Positions 23,066-37,800 of a stretch of DNA of 64,000 nt are shown piece after piece (the first letter of the stretch is position 1; each line of letters opens with the position of its first letter). Source of the DNA: Globodera rostochiensis (lineage: Eukaryota > Nematoda > Chromadorea > Rhabditida > Heteroderidae); NCBI GenBank assembly GCA_018350325.1, contig JAEVLN010000009.1:2129388-2193387 (forward strand), read 5' to 3'. The notes below the pieces were generated by a model. It was given only the letters and a program-made list of their open reading frames with translations, was not told the origin of the DNA and ran no database searches. A program made the position numbers and the translations under genes.

Positions 23066-24724
23066 ATTGGGTATTGTCAGTAGTTAGAAAGACGGGACCG
23101 TCGTCTGTGCGCGAAATTTTCGCGGATTAACGCTGGCCTTTTGTTGTTTTCCCGCACCTTTGGGGGGGGGGGTGTGGCGTCGAGATTTTCCCGCGCGTGT
23201 CGAAACCTTTTGGGGTGGTTTTTTAAGGAACGGTTATGTGAGCAAAACAACAACAAAAAATGTTGGTGAGAGATGAGATGTGGAATTTTAGCTTTCGATC
23301 CAGCAGCTGTGTCAATAAATGAATTAAATTGAAAAAGCAGCAAGTTTTTATTCATTGTAAACAAAAGGAAACTTCGGAACATATACGGAAATTCATTATG
23401 TCCGAAAAAATTTTCAGGTGTGCTAGTAAACAGTCAAAAAAAAATTGTATTATAAGTAATTTGTAACAATCAAAAGCCTGTAATTACGAGCACCCTTAAT
23501 CTTTGTCACATGTTATTTGCACCGAAAGATAGTTTTGCAATTACTTGTTGCAACGTACACGTTTAAGTGTGTATTTATCATCCTGATGAAAATGTTTGTT
23601 GTCAAATGTACATGTCGATTGCATCGTTCTTTCTCAGCCTTCTTTTGCAAACGTGCACAGTAGAGCTCGAAAGTGTTGAAGAGCTGGGCAAAATTTAGCG
23701 CTATCTAAAAATGAAAAACACGAAAAGACGACCGTCTAGTGTTCGGTACGGAAAATTTACCGAGGTAAACCGGTAAAAATTTACGGTAAATTTATCGTTA
23801 ACGGTCACTTTTCAGTTCCAATCGGTAAAAACCGGTAACGGTTAAAATCGGTAACAAAAAGCACAAAATTACAACGAAAAACTTTTCAAAAAACAAAATT
23901 GGGTAAATGTTGATCTAGGGCGCAGAAACGAAATCACCCGCAAAGAAACTAGAAAAAAAAACGGATTTTCTGGTGCCAAAACGGTTCCTGGGCTTTTCAA
24001 CAGAGCGGACGATTCGACAGCGAATTTTTCGAAAGTACAATTATTCAAAAAATTAGTTAATTAAAATTTAAATTCATTTTTATAAAGATAGTTTCAATTC
24101 TAATACTAATCTTGGTTTGTATAATCTTCTGCTTCCATACCTCTGATTATCTCACTGAATATCTGATGCCCATTTCTATTTCTCAAATTATTTTTTAGAA
24201 AAACACCTTCAGAATAAAATTGGTGTATCGTTCGAATATTGACTTACATATAATTTTTTAAAATTTCAATTAATTTTAATTTTTTGTAAATTTGTCGTAC
24301 TGTCGAAAAATTTACTGCGAAAGTCCTGACACCGTCAAAACGACCGAATTCTGATCGGCTTTTTAATCAGAAAACATTTTTTCCCCATAAAAGCTTTACC
24401 AAAAATTTATTTTACAATACATTATGCGCAGTGTTGTGCAGCGTCTGGCAAAAACTACATGACACGCCTCTTTGGTGGAGAAGGTCACTAAATTTATGTA
24501 ACATAAAATAAAATAAGAAATTATTTCATTTTACGCCAATATATTACTTTATTGACCCAAGGAAACGTGATCCCTTATCATCGACTAATCCGTGATCTAT
24601 ATAATCTGCCCTATCTGATTCCAATTACTTAAAAAGCATGGACCAGACCAGAAGGAGTGTCCGGACAATCCGTAAGTAATTATTAATGACCGGGGAAAAA
24701 CTTTCTATGGGTTTTTTAGGTCGA

Positions 24725-24900
24725 GGAGCCCAAATATGACCTCAGTTTAGACCAATTTCGAACCACAGACCTGAATTCGAACATTTTCGAGAATTCAAAA
24801 ATTTTCATAAATCAATTTTGGCTCAATTTTTTTGAGGCAAAATTGATTTTGAAAAATGTTCAAATTCGGTTTCGAGATTCAAATTAGGCAAACGTATGTC
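24725..24900. mobile_element. Foldback repeat, relative of the one at 15735-16000
   Basis: 'cataaatcaattttggctca' is inverted as 'gaggcaaaattgattttga', with 'cctgaattcgaac' outside. It lies in the last intron of the decayed secreted-protein locus. Confidence 0.65.
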
Positions 24901-24909
24901 AGATTCGGA

Positions 24910-25362
24910 CTCTACCCCCGGTACGCATCCACGCGCCGGACACTTCAGTGCACACACTTAGTGCCGGACACTTCAGTGCCAGCAATTGAAAGGCTATAAC
25001 TTTTTAAATCAAACAATCAAGAAGTCATTGGAAAGCTCTAAGCTTTTAAAAGTCATTGTTAAGCCAAAGCTAACCAATTAGAAAATTCGTAAAAAAAGTA
25101 TTGCAATAAAACTGATGAGAAACCCTGATTTGGGGTGTTTTCACGTTGAACTTCTTAAAAACGAATTGAACCGGCTTGGCTTTTTTTTTTGTACGATACT
25201 TCTCATTTACAGCTTTCCAATGACATCTTGATTGTTTGATTTGGTTGAGTTTAAAAAACAGTTATAGACTTTTAAGGCTGGCACTGAAGTGTCCGGCACT
25301 GAAGTGTGGGACACCTGCTGAAGTGCGCGGCACCGAAGTGTAGGCACTGAAGTGATCGCCGC
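24910..25362. mobile_element. Foldback element whose arms are short iterated repeats (candidate satellite source)
   Basis: The left arm (24932-24982) contains two copies of 'ccggacacttcagtgc' plus a variant. The right arm (25276-25360) contains, inverted, about five 14-19 bp units such as 'ggcactgaagtgtcc' and 'ggcactgaagtgtgg'. The AT-rich interior includes 'ttgaaccggcttgg' and 'aacttcttaaaaacg'. The arm unit is nearly the monomer of the array that starts at 25805, and interior-like sequence abuts that array. Confidence 0.85.
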
Positions 25363-25804
25363 CGCTCTACCTCCCCCCCCCCCCCCCCCTCCCCAAATAA
25401 CCTTAGAAACATCTTTTTTTCGACTCAATAATTAATGACTGAAACCCGTTTTCCATGCCGCCACAAAAAATGTCTCTGCTGATCAAGGCCATCGTTGAAT
25501 TAAAGGCTGCACCGTGAAATGCTTCTTGCAAGGCCATGCACTCGGCAAATGTAATGTGGGCCTGCGCAATAAACGATGTACAAAAACTCCTTGTAGCCGC
25601 TTTCCAAGCTTCAAAGCCTAGCACAACGCCCTGTAAAAGTTGCAATTATAAATAAGTAGGGGTCGAATTATAAGTTTTTTGCATATTTTGTTGTTTTCTC
25701 ATATGCTTCGAAGAATACGGCCCAAAAATAGATCATTTAAAAAATACCCAAGCGGTTTAATTGGTTTAAAAAAGTTTAACGTGAAAAACACGCAAAATCG
25801 AGGG

Positions 25805-28800
25805 TGCGGCACTGAACCATTCGGCCATGAACCGTGCTGCACTGACCGTGCGGCACTGAACCGTACGGCATTTAACCGCCCGGCACTGAACCGCCCGCAC
25901 TGAACCGTGCGGCACTGAACCGCCCGGCACTGAACCTTGCGGCACTGAACCGTACGGCATTTAACCGCCCGGCACTGAGCCGCCCGCACTGAACCGTGCG
26001 GCACTGAACCGCCCGGCACTGAACCGCCCGCACTGAACCGTGCGGCACTGAACCGTCCGGCACTGAACCGTCAGGCACTGAACCGCCAGGCACTAATCCG
26101 TGCGGCACTAAACGTCCGGCACTGAACAGTGCGGCACTGAACGTCCGGCACTGAACCGTGCGGTACAGTACCGTCCGGCACTGCCCGTGCGGCACTGAAC
26201 CGTGCGGCACTGAACCGTCCGGCACTGAACCGTCAGGCACTGAACCGTACGACAATTAACCGCCCGGCACTGAACCGCCCGCACTGAACCGCCAGGCACT
26301 GATCCGTGCGGCACTAAACGTCCGGCACTGAACAGTGCGGCACTGAACGTCCGGCACTGAACCGTGCGGTACAGTACCGTCCGGCACTGCCCGTGCGGCA
26401 CTGAACCGTGCGGCACTGAACCGTCCGGCACTGAACCGTCAGGCACTGAACCGTCAGGCACTGAACCGTACGACAATTAACCGCCCGGCACTGAACCGCC
26501 CGCACTGAACCGTCCGGCACTGAACCTTGCGGCAGTGAACCGTCCGGCACTGAACCGTCCGGCACTGAACCGTGCGGCACTGAACCGTACGGCACTGAAC
26601 CGCCCGCACTGAACCTCCCGCACTGAACCTTGCGGCAGTGAACCGTCCGGCACTGAATCGCCCGCACTGAACCGTCCGGCACTGAACCTTGCGGCAGTGA
26701 ACCGTCCGGCACTGAACCGCCCGCACTGAACCGTGCGGCACTGAACCGTCCGGCACTGAACCGACAGGCACTGAACCGTCAGGCACTGAACCGCCAGGCA
26801 CTGATCCGTGCGGCACTAAACGTCCGGCACTGAACAGTGCGGCACTGAACGTCCGGCACTGAACCGTGCGGCACTGAACCGTCCGGCACTGCCCGTGCGG
26901 CACTGAACCGTGCGGCACTGAACCGTCCGGCACTGAACCGTCCGGCACTGAACCGTCCGGCAGTGAACCGTCCGGCACTGAACCGTCCGGCACTGAACCG
27001 TGCGGCACTGAACCGTACGGCACTTAACCGCCCGGCACTGAACCGCCCGCACTGAACCGTTCGATACTGCCCGTGCGGCAGTGCGGCACTGAATCGCCCG
27101 CACTGAACCGTCCGGCAGTGAACCGTCCGGCACTGAACCGTCCGGCACTGAACCGTGCGGCAGTGAACCGCCAGGCACTGATCCGTGCGGCACTAAACGT
27201 CCGGCACTGAACAGTGCGGCACTGAACGTCCGGCACTGAACCGTCCGGCACTGAACCGTCCGGCACTGAACAGTGCGGCACTGAACGTCCGGCACTGAAC
27301 CGTGCGGCACTGAACCGTACGGCACTTAACCGCCCGGCAGTGAACCGCCCGCACTGAACCGTTCGATACTGCCCGTGCGGCAGTGCGGCACTGAACCGTC
27401 ACGCACTGAACCGCCAGGCACTGATCCGTGCGGCACTAAACGTCCGGCACTGAACAGTGCGGCACTGAACGTCCGGCACTGAACCGTGCGGCACTGAACC
27501 GTCCGGTACTGGACCGTCAGGCACTTAACCGCCCGGCACTGAACCGCCCGCACTGAACCGCCCGCACTGAACCGTGCGGCACTGAACCGTCCGGTACTGG
27601 ACCGTCAAGCACTGAACCGTCAGGCACTGAACCGCAGGCACTGATCCGTGCGGCACTAAACGTCCGGCACTGAACAGTGCGGCACTGAACGTCCGGCACT
27701 GAACCGTGCGGTACAGTACCGTCCGGCACTGCCCGTGCGGCACTGAACCGTGCGGCACTGAACCGTCCGGCACTGAACCGTCAGGCACTGAACCGTACGA
27801 CAATTAACCGCCCGGCACTGAATCGCCCGCACTGAACCGTCCGGCAGTGAACCGTCCGGCACTGAACCGTCCGGCACTGAACCGTGCGGCAGTGAACCGC
27901 CGTTTCCGCCGGACAACCCCGCAAACCCCGGCACTGAACCAGGCACTGAAACCCCGGCACTGAACCCAAATGACCGTGGAGCCGCGGCACTGAACCGGCA
28001 ACCCCGCAGACGGCCGGCCAAAAGTCGGAAGGCCGCCCAACCCCACGAACCCCCCGAACCCGAAGCCCGAACCGAGCTCGGCACTGAACCGCCGGACGAA
28101 CCCGGCACTGAACCGCCGCACTGAACCGTGCGGCACTGAACCGTCCGGCACTGAACCGTCAGGCACTGAACCGTCGCACTGAACCGCCAGGACGACCGCC
28201 GCACCGTCGGCACTGAACCGTCGGCACTGAACCGTCGGCACTGAACCGTCGGCACTGAACCGCCAGGCACTGACCGTCGGCACTGAACCGTCCGCACTGA
28301 ACCGCAGGAACTGCCGGCACTGAACCGTGCGGCACTGAACCGTCCGGCACTGACCGCAGGCACTGAACCGTCACGCACTGACCGCCAGGCACTGATCCGT
28401 CCGGCACTAAACTGCGGCACAAAGTGCGGCACTGAAGCCGGCCACTGAACCCGGCTAACCGTCCGGCACCCTGCGGCAAACGCGGCACTGAACCGTCCGG
28501 CACTGAACCGCAGGCACTGAACCCGGCACGAACCGCCGCACTGAACCGCCGGCACTGAACCGTCCGGCACTGAACCGTCCGGCACTGAACGTGCGGCACT
28601 GAACCGCCGGCACTGAACCGTCCGGCACTGAACCGTGCGGCATGAACCTGCGGCACTAACCGTCCGGCACTGAACCGTCCGGCACTGAACGTCGCACTGA
28701 ACCGTCGGCACTGAACCTACAGGCACTGACCGTCACGCACTGAACCGTCCGGCACTGAACCGGCGGACTGAACCGTCCGGCACTGAACGCCGGCACTGAA

Positions 28801-31800
28801 CCGTGCGGCACTGACCGTCCGGCACGAACCGCCACACTGAACCGTCCGGCACTGAACCGGCGCAGTGACGTACCGGCACTGGCCACTGAACGTCCGGCAC
28901 TGAACCTTGCGGCACTGAACCGTCCGGCACTGACCCGCCCGCATGAACCGTGCGGCACTGAACCGTCCGGCACTGAACCCCGCACTGAACCGTCCGGACT
29001 GACCGCGCGGCCTGAACGTCCGGCACTGACACCGCCGGCACTGAAACCGTGCGGCACGAACTCGCACTGAACCGCCCGCACTGAACCGTCCGGCACTGAC
29101 CCGTGCGGCACTGAACCGTCGCACTGACCGTCGGCACTGAACCGTCCGGCACTGAACCGTGCGTGCACGTGAACCGTCCGCACTGAACCGTCCGCACTGA
29201 ACCGTCCGGCACTGAACCGTACTGACCGCGGCTTGAACTGCGGCACTGAACGCGGCAAACCGGCGGACGTCGCACTGCCGTGACACCCCCGTGAACCCCG
29301 CGACGACGCCGACGAACGGCGGAACTTGAACGTCCGACTGAACCGTGCGGACGACCTCCGGCACTGACCGTCGGCACGAGCGGCCGGCACTGAACCGTCG
29401 GCACAAGTCCGGCACGACCGTCGCACTGAACGCCCGGCACTGAACCGCCGGCACTGAACCGCCGGCACGAACCGCGGCACTGAACCGCGGCACTGAACCC
29501 GCACTAACGCCGGCACGAACCGTGCGGCACTGACCGTCGACTGACGGCCGACTGAACCGGCGGACGCCGCGACGCCGCGACGCCGGCCTGACGCGGCACG
29601 ACCGCAGACCGTGGCACTACGTCGCACTGACGTCCGCACTGACCGCGCTGACCCCGGCACTTGAACCGTCGCACTGAACCGTCGGCACTAACCGCGAACG
29701 TCGGCCTGAACCCGGCCTAACGTCGCACTGAACGCGGCCTGACCTCGGCCTGAACCGCCACTGACCGTCAGCACCACTACCGTGGCACAACGTCCGGCAA
29801 CCGGCAAATGGCACTGACCGCACTGAACCCGGCAGAACCGCGCACTGACCTCGGCACGAACCGTCGGCACTGAACCGTCCGGCACTGACCGTCAGGCACT
29901 GAACCGTACGCATAACCGCCGGCACTGAACCGCGGCACTAACCGTCCGCACTGAACTGCGCATGAACCGTCCGGCACTGAACCGTCCGCACTGAACCGCC
30001 GGCACTACCGTGCGGCACTAACCGTCCGGCACTGAACCGTCGGCACTGAACGTCGGCACTAACCGCCGGCACTGAACGCGGCCTGAACCGTCCGGCACTG
30101 AACCGTCGGACGAACCGCCGGCACCGTCGGCACTGAACCGTGCGGCACTGAACCGTCCGGCACTGAACCGTCAGGCACTGAACGTCGGCACTAACCGGGA
30201 CTGACGCGGCACTGAACGCGGCACAATCGCACTGAACGTCCGCACTGAACCGTGCGACGACACCGCGCACTGAACCGCGGCACTAACCCTCCGGCACTGA
30301 ACGTGCGGCACTGAACGTCCGGCACGAACCGCGGACACCCGCACCGCCGGCACTGAACCGCGGCACTGACCGTCGGCACTAACGTCCGGCACTGAACCGT
30401 CGGCACTGAACCGTCCGGCCTGAACCGTCCGGCACTGAACCGTCCGGCACTGAACCGTGCGGCACTGAACCGTCGGCCAACCGCGGCCTGAACCGCCGGC
30501 GAACCGTACGGCCGAGCGCCGGCACTGAACCGGCACGACCGCCGGCACTGAACCGTCCGGACTGAACCGTCAGACGACTGTACCGGCGAACCGCCGCACT
30601 GAACCGTGCGGCACTAACGTCCGGCACTGAACCGCGGCACTGAACCGTCCGGCACGAACCCTGCGGCATGACCGTCCGGCACTGAAGTGCGGCATGAACC
30701 GTCGGAACCGCCGGACTGAACCCGCACTGAACGCAGCACTGAACCGTCGGCACTAACGTGCCTAAAGTGCGGACCGTCCGACTACGCGGCCTGAAGCCCG
30801 CGGCACTGAACCGTCCGGCACTGAACCGTCCAGCACTGAACCGTGCGGATAACCGTCCGGCACTGAACCGTCCGGCACTGCCCGTGCGGCACAGAACCGT
30901 GCGGCACTGAACCGTCCGGCACTGAACCGTCAGGCACTGAACCGTCCGGCACTGAACAGTGCGGAACTGAACGTCCGGCACTGAACCGTGCGGCACTGAA
31001 CCGTCCGGCACTGAACCGTCAGGCACTGAACCGTCAGGCACTGAACCGCAAGCACTGATCCGTGCGGCACTAAAACGTCCGGCACTGAACAGTGCGGCAC
31101 TGAACGTCCGGCACTGAACCGTGCGGTACAGTACCGTCCGGCACTGCCCGTGCGGCACTGAACCGTCCGGCACTTGAACCGCCGGCCTGAACCTCGGCAC
31201 TGAACCGCCACTGAACCGCCCGCACTGAACCGCCCGCATGAACCGGCGGCACTGAACCGTCCGGCACTGAACCGCGGCACTGAACCGCGCGAACCGCCAG
31301 GCACGATCCGTGCGGCACTGAAACGCCGGCACTGAACCGGCGACACTGAACGTCCGCACTGAACGTGCGACTGAACCGTCGGACTGACCGCCTGAACGAT
31401 CCGCCGGCACTGAACCGCGGCATGAACCGCGGCACTGAACCGTCCGGCACTGAACCGTGCGGCACTGACCGTCCGGCACTGACCGTCGGCACTGAACCGT
31501 CCGGCAACCCCGGCACGAACTGGACTGAACCGTCCGGCACGAACCGTCCGGCACTGAACCGTCCGGCACTGAACCGTGCGGCACTGAACCGCCGGCACTA
31601 ACCGTGCGGCACTGAACCCCGGCACTGAACCGTGGCACTGAACGCGTGCGGCCTGAACGTCAGGCACTGAACCGCCAGGCACTGATCCGTGCGGCACTAA
31701 ACCCTCCGGCACTGAACGTGCGGCACTGAACCGTCCGGCACTGAACCGTGCGGCACTGAACCGTCCGGCACTGAACGTCCGGCACTGAACCGTCCGGCAC

Positions 31801-34800
31801 TGAACCGTCGAGAACCGCCCGGCACTGAACCCCCGACTGAACCGTCGGCATACGCCGGGCCCGGCACTGAACCGTCCGGCACTGAACCGCGGCATGAACC
31901 GTCGGCACTGAACCCGGCACTGAACCGTCCGGCAAACTGACGTAACCGGACCCCGGCACTGAACCGTCCGGCACTGAACCGCCGGCACTGAACCGTCCGG
32001 CACTGAACCTGCGCTGAACCGTCCGGCACTGAACCGCCGGCCTGAACCGTGCGCACTGAACCGTCCGCACTAACCGCAGGCACTGAACCGTCCGGCACTG
32101 AACCGTGCGGCACTGAACCGTCCGGCACTGACCGTCGGCACTGAACCGTCAGGCACTGAACCGCCGGCACTGAACCGTGCGGCACTAAAGCCGGCACTGA
32201 ACAGTGCGGCACTGAACCGTCCGGACTGAACCGGCGGACGCGCCGAACGCCGGCATCACCGTGCGGCACTGAACCGTCGGCACTGAACCGTCCGGCACTG
32301 AACCGGGACAACCGGCCTGAACCGTCGCACGAACCGTACGACAATAACCGCCCGGCACTGAACCGGGCACTGAACCGTCCGGCACTGAACCGTCCGGCAC
32401 TGAACCGTCGGCACTGAACCGTCGCTTAACCGCCGGCACTGAACCGCCCGCACTGAACCGTCCGGCACTGAACGTGCGGCACTGACGTCCGGCACTGAAC
32501 CGTCGGACAGACCGTCCGGCACTGACCGCGGCACGAACCGTGCGCACTAACCGTCCGGCACTGAACGTCAGGCACTGAACGTCCGGCATGAACCGCGGCA
32601 CTAACCGTCAGGCACTGAACCGTCCGGCACTGAACCTCGGCAGTGAACCGTCCGGCACTGACCGTCCGCACTGAACCGTCCGGCACTGAACCTCGGCACT
32701 AACCCCGGCACTGAACCGCCGCACTGAACCGTCGGCACTAAACGTCCGGCACTGAACCGACAGCCGTGCGGCACTAAACTCCGGCACTGAACCGTGCGGA
32801 CTGAACGTCCGGCACTGCCGTGCGGCACTGAACCGTGCGCACTGAACCGTCCGGCACTGAACCGTCGGCACTGAACCGTCGGCACTGAACCGTCGCATTA
32901 ACGTCCGGCACTGAACAGTCGCACTGAACGTCCGGCACTGAACCGTGCGGCACTGACCGTCACGGCACTAACCGCCGGCACTGAACCGCCGCACTGACCG
33001 TTCGTAAACTCGCACAACGTGCGGACGAACGTCGGCACTGAACCGTCAAGCACTGAACCGCCAGGCACTGAACCGCGGCACTAACCGTCCGGCACTGAAC
33101 CGTGCGGCACTGAACCGTCGGCACTGAACCGTGGGCACGACCGCCCGGCACTGACCGTCCGGCACTGAACCGTGCGGCACTGAACCGCCGGCCTGAACCG
33201 TGCGGCACTGAACCGTGCGGCACTGAACGCGGCACTGAACCGTCCGGCACTACGTCGCACTGAACCGTCGGCACTGACCGCGGCACTGAACGTCGGCACT
33301 ACGTCCGGCATGAACCGTGCGGCACGAACCGTCCGGCACTGAACCGTCCGGCACTGAACCGTCCGGCACGAACGACGCCTGCCGTGGCACTGAACCGTCC
33401 GCACTGAACCGTCGGCACTGAACAGTCGCACTGAACGTCCGGCACTGAACGTGCGCACTGACCGTCGGCACTGAACCGTCGGCACTGACGGCCGGCACTG
33501 AACCGTGCGGCACTAACGTCCGGCACTGAACGTGCGGCACTGAACCTCCGGCACTGAACCGTGCGGCACTGAACCGTCCGGCACTGAACCGTCAGGCACT
33601 GAACCTCAAGCACTGAACCGCCAGGCACTTATACCGGCGGCACTAAACGTCCGGCACTGAACAGGCGGCACTGAACGTCCGGCACTGACCGTGCGGCCGT
33701 GAACCGTCCCGGCACTGAACCCGGCCACTGAACCGTCCGGCACTGAACCGTCCGGCACTGAACCGTGCACTGAAGTCCAGCATGAACCGTGCGGCACTGA
33801 ACCGTCCGGCACTGAACCGTCGGCACTGAACCGTCCGCACTACCGGCACTGAACCGTCGGCACTGAACCGTCCGGCACTGAACCGGGCAGGCACTGACCG
33901 CCGGCACTAACCGTCCGGCACTGAACCGTCCGGCACTGAACCGCCGGCACTGAACCGTGGCACTGAACGCCGGCACTGACCGTGCGGCACTGAACCGTCG
34001 GCACTGAACCGTGCGCACGAACCGTCCGGCACTGAACCGTCCGGCCACTGAACCGTCCGGCACTGAACCGCCGGCCTAACCGTCCGGCACTGAACCGTCG
34101 GCACTGAACCGCCGGCACTGAACCGTGCGGCACTGACCGTACGGCACTGAACCCTCCGGCACTGAACCGTCGGCACTGAACGTCCGGCACTGAAACGCGG
34201 CACTGAACTCCGGCACTGAACCGTGCGGCACTACCGTCCGGACTGCCGTCGGCATGAACCTGCGGCACTGAACCGTCCGGCACTGAACCGTCGGCACTGA
34301 ACCGTGCGGCACTAACCGCGACATCCCCGCATGAACCGTCCGGCATGAACCGTCCGGCACTGAACCGTCCGGACTGACCCGGACTGAACCGTCCGGCACT
34401 GAACCGTCGGCATGAACCGCGGCACTGAACCTCCGGCACTGAACCTCCGGCACTGAACCCCGGCACTGAACCGTGCGGCACGAACCGCTGACCGCGCACT
34501 GAACCGTCCGGCACTGAACCGTCCGGCACGAACCGTCCGGCACTGACCGCGGCACTGAACCGTCCGGCACTGAACCGTCGGCACTGAACCGTGGCACTGA
34601 ACCGTCCGCACTGAACCGTCGGCACTGAACCGTCCGGCCTGAACCGCCAGAACCGCAGCACTTAACCCCATCAGGCACTGAACCGTCGCACTGAACAGGC
34701 GGCACTGAACCGTGCGGCACTGAACCTCCGGCACTGAACCGCGCACTGACCGTGCGGCACTGAACGTGCTGCACGTGACCGTCCGCATGACCGTCCGCAC

Positions 34801-37800
34801 TGAACCGTCCGGCACTGAACCGTGCGGCACTGAACCCCCGGCACTGAACCGTCACGCACTGAAACCGTCCGGCACTGAACCGTGCGGCACTGAACCGTCC
34901 GGCACGAACCGTCCGACTAGAACCGTCGGCACTGAACCGTGCGGCACTGAACCGTCCGGCACTGACCGTCGCCATGAACCGCCGGCACTGAACCGTGCGC
35001 ACTGACGTCGGCACTGAACCGTCGCACTGAACCGTCCGGCACTGAACGTGCGGCACTGAACCGTCCGGCACTGAACCGTCAGACTGAACCGTAGGCACTG
35101 AACCTCCAGGCACTGAACCGTGCGGCACTGAACGTCCGGCATGAACAGTGCGGCACTGAACGTCCGGCACTGAACCGTGGGACAGTACCGTCCGGCACTG
35201 CCGTGCGGCCTGACCGTGAACGTGCGGCACTGAACCGTGCGGCACTGAACCGTCCGGCAGAACCGTCGGCACTGAACCGCGCGGCATCTAAACGTCCGGC
35301 ACTGAACGTCCGCACTGACGTGCGGCACTGACCGTCCGGCACTGAACCGCTGCGGCACGAACCGTCCCGGCACTGAACGTCAGGCACTGAACCGTCGCAC
35401 GCACTGAACCGTCGGCACTGAACCGTCCGGCACTGACCGTCGGCACTGAACCGTCGGCACTGAACCGCCCGCACTGAACCGCGGCAAACCGTCCGCACTG
35501 AACCGTGCGGCATGAACCGTCGGCACTGAACCGTCCGGCACTGAACCGTGCGGCCTAACCGTCCGGCACTGAACCGTGCGGCACTGAACCGTCCGGCACT
35601 GAACCGGTGGGTAAGTACCGTCCGGCACTGCCCGTGCCTAACGTCGGCACTGAACCGTGCGGCACTGAACCGCCGGCACTGAACCGTGCAGGCACTGAAC
35701 CGAGACGGCACCGCGGGCACTGAACCGCCCGACTGAACCGTCGGCACTGAACCGTGCGGCACTGAACCGTCCGGCACTGAACCGCCCGGCCTGAACCGTC
35801 GCGGCATGAACCGTCCGGCACTGAACCGCCGGCACGATGATCCGTCGGCCTAAACGTCCGGCACTGAACAGTGCGGCACTGAACGTCCGGCACTGAACCG
35901 TGCAGCACGAACCGTCCGGCACTGAATCCGTGCGGTACAGTAACCGTCGGCACTGAACCGTACGGCATGAACCGTCAGGCAACTGAACCGTACTGACATT
36001 AAACCTGCCCGGCACTGAATCGGCCCGCACTGAACGTCCGCATTGAACCGTCCGGCACTAACCGTCCGGCACTGAACCGTGCGGCTTGAACGCCAGGCAC
36101 TGAACCGTCAGGCACTGAACCGTCCGCACTGAACCGTGCGGCAAGACGTCCGGCACTGAACCGCAGGCACTGAACCGTCATGCACCTGACCGCCAGGCAC
36201 TGACCGTGGCCGGCACTAAACGTCCGGCACTGAACAGTGCGGGCACTGAACGTCCGGCACTGACAGTGGTCAGCACTGAACCGTCAGGCACTGAAGCGTC
36301 CGGCACTGAACCGTCCGGCTATGAACCGTCAGCACGACAACTGAACCGTCCGGCCACTGAACCGTGCGGCACTGAAAACATACGGCACTTAACCGCCCGG
36401 CACTGAAGCAGGCCCGCACTGAACCGTGCAGCACTGAACTCGGCCTGAACCGGGGGGTGCTGTACAGTAACCGTGCGGGCCTGAACCGCCAGGCACTGAT
36501 CCGTGCGGCACTAAACGTCCGGCACTGAACAGTGCGGCACTGAACGTCCGGCACTGAACCGTGCAGCACTGAACCGTCCGGCACTGAACCGTGCGGTACA
36601 GTACCGTCCGGCACTGCCCGTGCGGCACTGAACCGTGCGGCACTGAACCGTCCGGCACTGAACCGTCAGGCACTGAACCGTCCGGCACTGAACCGTGCGG
36701 CACTGAACCGTCCGGCACTGAACCGTACGACAATTAACCGCCCGGCACTGAACCGCCCGCACTGAACCGTCCGGCACTGAACCTTGCGGCAGTGAACCGT
36801 CCGGCACTGCCCGTGCGGCATAGAACCGTGCGGCACTGAACCGTCCGGTACTGGACCGTCAAGCACTGAACCGTCAGGCACTGAACCGCCAGGCACTGAT
36901 CCGTGCGGCACTAAACGTCCGGCACTGAACAGTGCGGCACTGAACGTCCGGCACTGAACCGTGCGGTACAGTACCGTCCGGCACTGCCCGTGCGGCACTG
37001 AACCGTGCGGCACTGAACCGTCCGGCACTGAACCGTCAGGCACTGAACCGTACGACAATTAACCGCCCGGCACTGAATCGCCCGCACTGAACCGTCCGGC
37101 AGTGAACCGTCCGGCACTGAACCGTCCGGCACTGAACCGTGCGGCACTGAACCGTCCGGCACTGAACCGACAGGCACTGAACCGTCAGGCACTGAACCGC
37201 CAGGCACTGATCCGTGCGGCACTAAACGTCCGGCACTGAACAGTGCGGCACTGAACGTCCGGCACTGAACCGTGCAGCACTGAACCGTCCGGCACTGAAC
37301 CGTGCGGTACAGTACCGTCCGGCACTGCCCGTGCGGCACTGAACCGTGCGGCACTGAACCGTCCGGCACTGAACCGTCCGGCACTGAACCGTGCGGCACT
37401 GAAGCGTACGGCACTTAACCGCCAGGCACTGAACCGCCCGCACTGAACCGTCCGGCACTGAACAGTGCGGCACTGAACGTCCGGCACTGAACCGTGCGGT
37501 ACAGTACCGTCCGGCACTGCCCGTGCGGCACTGAACCGTGCGGCACTGAACCGTCCGGCACTGAACCGTCCGGCACTGAACAGTGCGGAACTGAACGTCC
37601 GGCACTGAACCGTGCGGCACTGAACCGTCCGGCACTGAACCGTCAGGCACTGAACCGTCAGGCACTGAACCGCAAGCACTGATCCGTGCGGCACTAAAAC
37701 GTCCGGCACTGAACCGTGCGGCACAGTACCGTCCGGCACTGCCCGTGCGGCACTGAACCGTCCGGCACTGAACCGTCAGGCACTGAACCGTCACGCACTG

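Larger units (their letters stand above)
20765..23512. other. Repeat-rich intergenic spacer
   Basis: The stretch between the GalNAc-transferase stop and the last exon of the next minus-strand locus holds three inverted-repeat elements, listed separately. An AATAAA at 20879-20884 is a likely poly(A) signal for the GalNAc-transferase. Otherwise it is AT-rich with no supported exon. Confidence 0.55.
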
